NCBI RefSeq assembly: GCF_019599295.1
Contig: NZ_JAIEWN010000051.1
Location: 5,475 to 38,120, forward strand
DNA: 32,646 nt
Reading direction: 5' to 3'
From: Oscillochloris sp. ZM17-4
Lineage (GTDB): Bacteria; Chloroflexota; Chloroflexia; Chloroflexales; Chloroflexaceae
The notes beneath the pieces are model-generated. The model did not search any database. It saw only the letters and a list, made by a program, of their open reading frames with translations, and was not told the origin of the DNA. The position numbers were made by a program, and so were the translations under genes. Below, one piece after another: positions 16,174 to 22,865 of this stretch (positions are counted from its first letter, which is position 1; every line of letters starts with the position of its first letter).

Positions 16174-18615
16174 ATGCCGGGAGAGACTCTGCTCAGCCAC
16201 TGCCAGGCACTGCGCGACGACCCGGAGTTTCAGCGCTGGGACACCAGCGACTACATTCCGATCAGCGCGGTCGAGGCTCCGGCCGGTCTGCCGTGGGGCG
16301 TCGTCCTCAGCCAGGCCGATGATGCCCCCCCCGCCGAGGACGCGGTCGCCGCCGCGCACGCCGCACTCTCCCAGGATGATCATCGCCTGCTCGCCATCCT
16401 CGGCCCGCCCTTCTCTGGGCAGACGAGCGCAATGCGCCGGCTGGCCTGGCAGCTCGCCGAGCGCCCCGCCCGGGGCGCCCCGATCTTTGTGGACCTGGCC
16501 CGCTACGCGGCGCAGCCTGCCGGCGGCCGGCGGCTGTGCCGCACTATCGCCGAGGCTGCCGGGGCCTATGTGCCGGCCCTCGCCCCAGCGATGGACGACC
16601 TGCTCTCCCAGTCCACGTCGCGGGGTGGGCCCGCCCTGATCGGAGCCCGGATCGTCTTTATCCTCGATGGCCTTGAGGGCGTCCAGCGCCAGCTGCGCGA
16701 CGGGCTCGCCAGCGAGCTGCGCGACCTTCTGGGCGACCCGCACATGGCCGCCCACCGATTTGTGCTCAGCTGTCGGTACGAGGATCTGCCGCCGGCGCTC
16801 TCCGCGCGCGCGCGGCTGCTGCTGCTCAAGTACCTCAGCGGGCGCGAGGTGCTGCGCTACCTGCGCGCCCGGCGGGGCAGCTCGGCCCAGGCTAACGCCC
16901 GCTTCGGCCAGATCCTCGATGCCCAGCTGCTCGACCTGGCCGCCCTGCCGCCCCTGCTCGCCGACATCCTCCAGCGCTTTGAGGACCGCCACAGCGGCGC
17001 CCTCACCCGCAATCAGCTGCTCCAGGACAGCCTTGAGTCCCAGATCGCCGGCCTGCCCGCCAACTTTCAGCGCGGCGACGTCGCCCGCCAGAGCCTGATC
17101 GCGCTGGCCTGGACGATAAGCTGGCAGCCCGATGAGGCCCTCGACATTAACCAGGTCTTCGCCATCCTCGGTGCGATCCGCCGCGAGCGCAGCTACAGCC
17201 TGGAGGATCTCTACGACCAGCTCTGCGCCGCAGGTATGCTCCACGACGTCGACCGGCGGCGGGCCACCTTCCGGCGCCCCGGACAGCGCGCCTACTGCGC
17301 CGCCCTGGCTCTGCTCCAGCGCGCGGATCTGGGCGAGGCGCTCGCCGATCTGCTGCCGCAGTGCGCCGTCGTCGATCGTCAGGCCCGCTGGGAGGCGGTG
17401 CTGATCGACATGTCTGGGATGCTCTCCGACCACACCCCGCTGCAGCGCATCGTCCAGGCCGCGCGCTCCACCAACAATGGGCTCTACATGGTGATGCTCG
17501 CCCGCTGCATCCAGGCCCTCCCCCGGGGCATGTTTGAGCAGCTCGCCCCGCGCGAGCGCGGCGCCCTGCTCGACGCCTGCGCCGCCTGGGCCGACCCCGC
17601 CCGCGAGCCGTCGGGATTGCGCCGCGCCCAGATCGCCGAGGCCCTCGGCTGTCTGCCCGATGCCACCAGCGTGCGCGCGCTGCTTCGCCTGGCCTGCGAG
17701 CGTATCCGACCGGCCATCTCCCGCCGGCTCGACTATGAGTACACCAGCGTCCGCCTCAGCGCCGCACTCGGCCTGCGCAACCTGATGCTCTTCCGCCCGC
17801 CCACCCACCCCGCCGGCGCCGCGCTGTGGCAGAACGTCGCCCCGGAGACGAAGGCCGCCCTGCTGGCCTGGGTGGCCGCCGGCGAGGGCGCCGAGGCCAG
17901 CTTGCGCATGGCGATCCAGGCCCCCAGCACGCCCCTGGAGGCGCGCATCATCGCCCTCATCGCCCTGGCGGATCTGGCGGCGGATGGCCACGACATGCTC
18001 TTCCTCATGCGCCAGATCACCGCGCCGCCGCCCCCCGGTCGCCCCGACGATGGGGAGGCGCTCATCCGCACCGCCGCCGACGCCCTCACCCTCTGCGACG
18101 CCCGCCGGGTCGCGGCCCTGATCGGCCACCTGCTGCGCCACCCGCCGCCCCTGAGCGACGCCGCCATCGGCCAGCTGATCTACCTCGCCGGCCGCGTGCG
18201 CGCCCACGACCCCGGCAGCCTGCGCTGGCTGGCGGGGCAGCTCGCCGACCACCCCGACCCGCTGATCAAGGCGAAGGCGCTGCGCTCGCTGGCCTGGATC
18301 GTCGGCGGCGCGCCGCCCATGGCTCTGGATGGCACGCCCCTCGGCCCGGCCCTGCTCGCCGTCGCCCGCCAGGTTGGGCGCGGCCAGCTTATCGACCTCG
18401 CCCTGCCGCCGCCGCTGTCCGGCCTCAGCCTCGCCGGCTGCGCCGCCGATGACCCTTGCGTTGTCTACCTGCGCCGCACCGCCCTGGAGTGTCTGCGCTG
18501 GCTCCCCGGCGACGCTGCATTCGCCGAGCTCGCCGCCGAGGCTGAGGCCTGGCCGATCGACCTGCGCCGCGCCCTCAGCCGCAGCGCGGCCCTGCGCGAT
18601 GGCGGGGCAAAGTAG
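16174..18615 (+). CDS. NACHT-like STAND NTPase with helical repeats, degenerate P-loop
   Basis: An 813-aa protein. The P-loop-like GPPFSGQTS (77-85) has Gln83 where the Walker A Lys should be. A Walker B-like IVFILDGLEGV (about 160-170) with D165, and a NACHT-style sensor strand RFVLSCRYEDLP (195-206), follow. A winged-helix-like part spans about 215-400. The rest (about 420-790) is Ala/Leu-rich paired helices that look like HEAT-type repeats. Only about 65 residues precede the NTPase, with no recognised effector domain. Such proteins often act as signal sensors or in defence, but no such partner is evident. The ATG at 16174 follows AAGGAT and a TATAAT. The downstream 106-aa gene is 43 bp away. 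It may be a non-hydrolysing NTPase relative. Confidence 0.7.
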   Translation: MPGETLLSHCQALRDDPEFQRWDTSDYIPISAVEAPAGLPWGVVLSQADDAPPAEDAVAAAHAALSQDDHRLLAILGPPFSGQTSAMRRLAWQLAERPARGAPIFVDLARYAAQPAGGRRLCRTIAEAAGAYVPALAPAMDDLLSQSTSRGGPALIGARIVFILDGLEGVQRQLRDGLASELRDLLGDPHMAAHRFVLSCRYEDLPPALSARARLLLLKYLSGREVLRYLRARRGSSAQANARFGQILDAQLLDLAALPPLLADILQRFEDRHSGALTRNQLLQDSLESQIAGLPANFQRGDVARQSLIALAWTISWQPDEALDINQVFAILGAIRRERSYSLEDLYDQLCAAGMLHDVDRRRATFRRPGQRAYCAALALLQRADLGEALADLLPQCAVVDRQARWEAVLIDMSGMLSDHTPLQRIVQAARSTNNGLYMVMLARCIQALPRGMFEQLAPRERGALLDACAAWADPAREPSGLRRAQIAEALGCLPDATSVRALLRLACERIRPAISRRLDYEYTSVRLSAALGLRNLMLFRPPTHPAGAALWQNVAPETKAALLAWVAAGEGAEASLRMAIQAPSTPLEARIIALIALADLAADGHDMLFLMRQITAPPPPGRPDDGEALIRTAADALTLCDARRVAALIGHLLRHPPPLSDAAIGQLIYLAGRVRAHDPGSLRWLAGQLADHPDPLIKAKALRSLAWIVGGAPPMALDGTPLGPALLAVARQVGRGQLIDLALPPPLSGLSLAGCAADDPCVVYLRRTALECLRWLPGDAAFAELAAEAEAWPIDLRRALSRSAALRDGGAK

Positions 18616-18658
18616 TGTACCATGCGGTATCGCCTCACACCTCTGCTGGGAGAGCCCT

Positions 18659-18979
18659 ATGGATACACCACAGACACAGATCACGGTCGCGCGCACGCTA
18701 GAGAGCGACATCGGCATCCGCGAGGTGCGGGTCTGGCTCGACGACGAGCTGATCGCCACGCTCAAAAACAAGCAGTCGGTGACGCGCGTCATCGCGCCGG
18801 GGCGGCACACGGTGCGCGCCCATAACACCCTGGTCGGCAAGAGCATCGACTTCGAGCTGGCCGAGGGCGAGCACGCCCGCTTCAGCACCTCGAACCGCAC
18901 CGGCTGCGCCAGCTCGCTGATCTTCCTGCTCGGCGCCGGGCCGATCTACCTCTCGCTCGACCGCGAGGAGAACGTCTGA
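18659..18979 (+). CDS. 106-aa beta-rich protein with a C-terminal hydrophobic segment
   Basis: The ATG at 18659 has a GGGAGAG site. Residues 8-80 look like a small beta-sandwich, similar in style to PEGA or carboxypeptidase-regulatory domains: VRVWLDDELIATLKNKQSV, then IAPGRHTVRAHNTLVGKSID, then FELAEGEHARFSTSNRTG. A hydrophobic stretch (about 84-100, SSLIFLLGAGPIYLSL) could insert in a membrane. There is no signal peptide. It probably shares a transcript with the NTPase upstream, but a functional link is not shown. A single-arm GCAATCT array lies downstream, before yghZ. Confidence 0.75.
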   Translation: MDTPQTQITVARTLESDIGIREVRVWLDDELIATLKNKQSVTRVIAPGRHTVRAHNTLVGKSIDFELAEGEHARFSTSNRTGCASSLIFLLGAGPIYLSLDREENV

Positions 18980-19003
18980 TGGATTGTAGCGTGTAGATTT
19001 GGC

Positions 19004-19037
19004 GCAATCTGCAATCTGCAATCTGCAATCTGCAATC
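19004..19037. repeat. Single-arm heptamer array (GCAATCT)x4.9
   Basis: Four exact GCAATCT copies plus GCAATC, followed by AATAAGGAG, the ribosome-binding site of yghZ. The layout matches the glmS leader: sense-strand GCAATCT, then AAGGAG, then ATG. Confidence 0.97.
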
Positions 19038-19052
19038 AATAAGGAGCACGAT

Positions 19053-20042
19053 ATGTATCAGGCTAGCGACACGCGCTACGGCGCGATGCCCTACAACCGC
19101 TGCGGGCGCAGCGGCCTCAAGCTGCCGGCCATCTCGCTGGGGCTGTGGCATAACTTCGGCGGCGTGGACCGCCGGGAGGACGCGCGGGCCATGCTGCGCC
19201 GCGCCTTCGATCTCGGCGTGACCCACTTCGACCTGGCGAATAACTACGGCCCGCCGCCCGGCTCGGCCGAGGAGACCTTCGGCCAGATCATGCGCGATGA
19301 CCTGCGGCCCTACCGCGACGAGCTGATCATCTCCAGCAAGGCCGGCTACGGCATGTGGCCCGGCCCCTACGGCGACTTCGGCTCGCGCAAGTACCTGGTC
19401 TCTAGCCTCGACCAGAGCCTGCGCCGCATGGGCCTGGACTATGTGGACATCTTCTACCACCACCGGCCCGACCCCGACACGCCGCTTGAGGAGACGATGG
19501 GCGCCCTCGATCAGATTGTGCGCAGCGGCAAGGCGCTCTACGCGGGCATCTCGAACTACCCCGCTGAGCTGACCCGGCAGGCGGCCGAGATCCTGCGCGG
19601 CCTGGGCACGCCCTGTCTCATCCACCAGCCGAGCTACAGCATGTTCAACCGATGGATCGAGGGCGGCCTGACCGACGCCCTGCGCGATGAGGGGATCGGC
19701 TGCATCGTCTTTTCGCCGCTGGCCCAGGGCCTGCTGAGCGATAAGTACCTGGCCGGCGTGCCCGAGGGCTCGCGGGCATCCAAGCCCCACGGCTTCCTGC
19801 GGCCCGCCCACATCACCGACGAGAAGATCGCCAAGGTGCGCCAGCTCAACGATCTGGCCCAGGCCCGCGGCCAGAGCCTGGCCCAGCTGGCCCTGGCCTG
19901 GACCCTGCGCGACCCGGTGGTCACATCGGCGCTGATCGGGGCCAGCCGGGTCGCGCAGGTTGACGACAGCGTGGCCGCCGCCGCCAACACGCAGTTCAGC
20001 GCCGAGGAGCTGGCGGCGATCGAGGCCATCCTGGCCGGGTGA
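19053..20042 (+). CDS. yghZ: Aldo/keto reductase, L-glyceraldehyde-3-phosphate reductase type
   Basis: A 329-aa NADPH-dependent reductase that follows E. coli YghZ (Gpr) closely in recalled sequence: SLGLWHNFGG, THFDLANNYGPPPGSAEE, YGMWPGPYGDFGSRKYL, LDYVDIFYHHRPD. The AKR tetrad is D60, Y65, K96 and H137. YghZ reduces L-glyceraldehyde-3-phosphate and methylglyoxal, a detoxifying role. The ATG at 19053 has an AAGGAG site; the 18 codons upstream in frame are heptamer repeats read as SAICNLQSAI and were excluded. The SDR gene follows after 11 bp, so the two form an operon. Confidence 0.93.
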   Translation: MYQASDTRYGAMPYNRCGRSGLKLPAISLGLWHNFGGVDRREDARAMLRRAFDLGVTHFDLANNYGPPPGSAEETFGQIMRDDLRPYRDELIISSKAGYGMWPGPYGDFGSRKYLVSSLDQSLRRMGLDYVDIFYHHRPDPDTPLEETMGALDQIVRSGKALYAGISNYPAELTRQAAEILRGLGTPCLIHQPSYSMFNRWIEGGLTDALRDEGIGCIVFSPLAQGLLSDKYLAGVPEGSRASKPHGFLRPAHITDEKIAKVRQLNDLAQARGQSLAQLALAWTLRDPVVTSALIGASRVAQVDDSVAAAANTQFSAEELAAIEAILAG

Positions 20043-20053
20043 GGAGCGCACTG

Positions 20054-20833
20054 ATGAACACACCCCTCGCCGGCCATGTCGCCTTCGTCAGCGGGGCGGG
20101 CACCGGGATCGGCTACGCGGTCTGCCGGAGCCTTGCGGATGCGGGCGCGCTGGTGGCGCTCAACGACATCGACCCGGACGCGGCCAGGGACGCGGCGGCG
20201 CGGCTGAACGAGGGGCGCGTGGCCGATGCGGTGCGCGCCTACCCCGGCGACATCGCCGACGTGGAGTGGGTGCGGGCGACGATTGATGAGGTCGGCGCGC
20301 GGCTCGGCGGCCCGCACATCTGCGTGGCAAACGCCGGGATCACCCGCTTCGGCTCCTTCCTCGACGATGAGCCCACCGGGTTCGACCGGCTGATGGCGGT
20401 GAACCTGCGCGGCACCTACTTTACCGCCCAGGCCGCCGCGCGGGCCATGATCGCCCAGAAGATCGCCGGGCGGATCATCCTGATGGCCTCGGTGACCGGC
20501 ATCCGCGTGGTGGGCGGCCTGGGCACCTACGGCATCTCTAAGGCCGGGATCATGGCCATGGCCCGCGCCCTAGCCGTCGAGCTCGGCCCCCGCGGCATCA
20601 CGGTCAACGCCGTCGCCCCTGGCGCCACCGTCACCGAGCGCACGCTCAGCGAGACGCCGCACTACGAGCGCGACTGGGGCGCGCTTATGCCCGCCGGCCG
20701 GGCCAACCAGGGCTCCGATATCGCCGCCGCCGTGCGCTTCCTGGCCTCGCCCGAGGCCGCCCAGATCACCGGGCAGACCCTGGTGGTGGACGGGGGCTGG
20801 TCGCTCTCCGGGCGGATGCCCGAGGGGTATTAA
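20054..20833 (+). CDS. Short-chain dehydrogenase/reductase
   Basis: A 259-aa NAD(P)-dependent SDR of the classical type. The cofactor motif is SGAGTGIG (13-20), NAG lies at 93-95, catalytic S146 is in LMASVTG, and the YGISK box gives Y159 and K163. The C-terminal ITGQTLVVDGGWSLSG is the usual tetramer/substrate end. The Asp residues in LNDIDPD after the second strand favour NAD over NADP. The substrate is unknown; a sugar or polyol is likely beside yghZ and the glycosidase cluster. The ATG at 20054 has GAGGAG overlapping the yghZ stop; a GTG at 20039 is in frame but less likely. Confidence 0.93.
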   Translation: MNTPLAGHVAFVSGAGTGIGYAVCRSLADAGALVALNDIDPDAARDAAARLNEGRVADAVRAYPGDIADVEWVRATIDEVGARLGGPHICVANAGITRFGSFLDDEPTGFDRLMAVNLRGTYFTAQAAARAMIAQKIAGRIILMASVTGIRVVGGLGTYGISKAGIMAMARALAVELGPRGITVNAVAPGATVTERTLSETPHYERDWGALMPAGRANQGSDIAAAVRFLASPEAAQITGQTLVVDGGWSLSGRMPEGY

Positions 20834-20834
20834 T

Positions 20835-20906
20835 AATGTTGAATGTTGAATGTTGAATGTTGAATGCAGCTACGCATTCAACATTCAACATTCAACATTC
20901 AACATT
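20835..20906. repeat. Two-armed heptamer array forming a perfect 32-bp hairpin
   Basis: The left arm (20835-20866) is AATGTT plus three GAATGTT and GAATG. The loop is CAGCTACG. The right arm (20875-20906) is four CATTCAA plus CATT. The two 32-nt arms are exact reverse complements. The array begins 1 nt after the SDR stop codon and ends 43 nt before the S9 peptidase start, which has its own AGGAGG site. Confidence 0.98.
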
Positions 20907-20949
20907 GGGTGCAACACCTGCGCGATCCTGACTATCCGAGGAGGCTCCC

Positions 20950-22839
20950 ATGCCCGAGCAGCCATTCGGCCTCTGGCCCAGCCCGATCACGCCGCGCGGG
21001 CTCGCCGGCGACCTGCGGATCTACGATGTCCAGTGGGACAGCGACGGCCGCCGCGTCGTCTGGCACGAGGGCCGCGGCGCGCGCGGCGTGCTGGTCTGCG
21101 CCGACGCGCGGGGCGGCGACGCCCCGCGCGACCTGACCCCCGGCGACCTCGCGGTGCGCGCCCGCGTCGGCTACGGCGGCGGCGACTTCTGCGTCGGCCA
21201 CGGGGCTGTCTTCTTCGCCGAGGGCGGCTCGGGCCGGATCTTCCGCCAGCCGATCGAGGGCGGCCCGGCCGCGCCCGTCACCCCGGCCTTCGGCCACGCC
21301 GCATCGCCCGCCCTCTCGCCCGACGGCCGCTGGCTGCTCTACGTCCACTCCGACGCCGGCGTGGACTGCCTGGCGATCTGCCCCGCCGACGGCGGCCAGT
21401 GGCCCCAGCGCCTCGTGACGGGCCACGACTTCTTTATGCAGCCGTGCTGGCACCCCGCCGGCGACCGGGTGGCCTTCGTGGCCTGGGACTTCCCGAACAT
21501 GCCGTGGGATGGCACTGGCCTCTATCTGGTCGAGCTCGATCTGGCCGGCGTGACCCCCGCGGCCCGGGAGGTGCGCCTGCTCGCCGGCGGCCCCGACACG
21601 GCGATCTTCCAGCCGGCGTTCTCGCCCGACGGCCGCACGCTAGCCTATGTGAGCGACGAGACTGGCTGGGGCCAGATCTACCTGCGCGACCTGGCCGACG
21701 GCGCGGTGAGGCAGCTCACCGATGTCGAGGCCGAGCACGCCCAGCCGGCCTGGGCCCAGGGCATGCGGACGTTCTGCTGGAGCCACGACAGCGCGCGGGT
21801 CTACCTCCTGCGCAACCGGGGCGGCGTGCGCCACGTGATGGTGCAGCCTGCCGCCGGCGGTCCGGCCCAGCCCCTCGGCGCCGGCGAGGGCTACACGTGG
21901 TTTGAGCAGCCCGCCGCCTCTCCCGCCGAGGATCGCCTCGCCGGCATCGCCTCCTCCAGTGTCATCCCGGCGCGGGTGGTGCTGGCCGACGGGGCGCGCA
22001 CCCACATCCTCCGACGCAGCTCGTCCGAGCTGGTTCCGGCCGCGCAGATGGCCGCCGCCCGCCCGGTGATCTGGCCCACGGCCGGCGGGGCCACGGCCCA
22101 CGGCCTGCTCTACCTGCCGCCGGGCTACACGCCGGGGCAGGATGGCCCGCGCCCGCCGGCGATCATACGCATCCACGGCGGGCCCACCGGCCAGGCCGAG
22201 GCGAGCTACAGCGCCGCCACCCAGTTCTTCGTCACCCGGGGCTACGCCGTGCTCGACGTGAACTACCGCGGCAGCACCGGCTACGGCCGGCCCTACATGC
22301 TCGCCCTGCGCGATAGCTGGGGTGTCTGCGATGTGGAGGACGCGGCGAGCGCGGCGCGCTACCTGGGCGAGTCGGGGGCGGCCGACCCGGGCCGGCTGGT
22401 GATCTACGGCGGCAGCGCCGGCGGATACACGGTGCTGGAGTCGCTCTGCCGCGCCCCGGGCACCTTCCGGGCCGGGATCTGCCTCTACGGCGTCGCGAAC
22501 CTGTTCACCCTGGCCGCCGACACCCACAAGTTCGAGGCCCGCTACCTCGACCTGATCGTCGGCCCGCTGCCCGAGACGGCCGACCGCTACCGCGATCGCT
22601 CGCCGATCTTCCACGCCGACCTGATCCGCGACCCGATCGCGGTCTTCCAGGGCGCCGAGGACAATGTGGTGCCGCCCGCGCAGGCCGAGGAGATCGTGGC
22701 CGCCCTGCGGCGGGGCGGCGTGCCGCACATCTACCAGCTCTACCCCGGTGAGGGCCACGGCTGGCGCCGGCCCGAGACGATCGAGGCGTTCTACACCTCG
22801 GTCGAGGCCTTCCTGCGGCAGCACGTACTCTTCGCGTAG
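20950..22839 (+). CDS. S9 family (prolyl oligopeptidase-like) peptidase
   Basis: A 629-aa two-domain serine peptidase, like acylaminoacyl peptidases or dipeptidyl peptidases of S9C. The N-terminal half (about 1-350) is a beta-propeller with TolB-like repeats (ASPALSPDGRWLLYVHSD; FQPAFSPDGRTLAYVSDE). The C-terminal alpha/beta hydrolase has the nucleophile Ser489 in GGSAGGY, Asp571 in GAEDNVVPP and His603 in GEGHGW, a complete triad. There is no signal peptide, so it is cytoplasmic. The AGGAGG site supports the start. It ends convergent to the mannosidase gene, 20 bp away, inside a shared hairpin. The substrate is not predictable beyond short peptides. Confidence 0.95.
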   Translation: MPEQPFGLWPSPITPRGLAGDLRIYDVQWDSDGRRVVWHEGRGARGVLVCADARGGDAPRDLTPGDLAVRARVGYGGGDFCVGHGAVFFAEGGSGRIFRQPIEGGPAAPVTPAFGHAASPALSPDGRWLLYVHSDAGVDCLAICPADGGQWPQRLVTGHDFFMQPCWHPAGDRVAFVAWDFPNMPWDGTGLYLVELDLAGVTPAAREVRLLAGGPDTAIFQPAFSPDGRTLAYVSDETGWGQIYLRDLADGAVRQLTDVEAEHAQPAWAQGMRTFCWSHDSARVYLLRNRGGVRHVMVQPAAGGPAQPLGAGEGYTWFEQPAASPAEDRLAGIASSSVIPARVVLADGARTHILRRSSSELVPAAQMAAARPVIWPTAGGATAHGLLYLPPGYTPGQDGPRPPAIIRIHGGPTGQAEASYSAATQFFVTRGYAVLDVNYRGSTGYGRPYMLALRDSWGVCDVEDAASAARYLGESGAADPGRLVIYGGSAGGYTVLESLCRAPGTFRAGICLYGVANLFTLAADTHKFEARYLDLIVGPLPETADRYRDRSPIFHADLIRDPIAVFQGAEDNVVPPAQAEEIVAALRRGGVPHIYQLYPGEGHGWRRPETIEAFYTSVEAFLRQHVLFA

Positions 22840-22865
22840 GGCCGCAGCACGCGGCGGCCCTACGC
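22834..22865. terminator. Bidirectional hairpin spanning two convergent stop codons
   Basis: GCGTAGGGCCGC (22834-22845) pairs perfectly with 22854-22865 (12 bp, 8-nt loop). The stem contains the TAG of the S9 peptidase on one arm and the TAG of the mannosidase on the other, so it can act on both transcripts. No U-tract is present. Confidence 0.65.

Noticed and set aside
16132-18900. A 922-codon minus-strand open frame opposite the NTPase gene
   Set aside because: Its composition is low-complexity Gly/Ala/Arg/Gln, it has no domain, and it mirrors a plus-strand gene with clear motifs and signals. High GC keeps antisense frames open.
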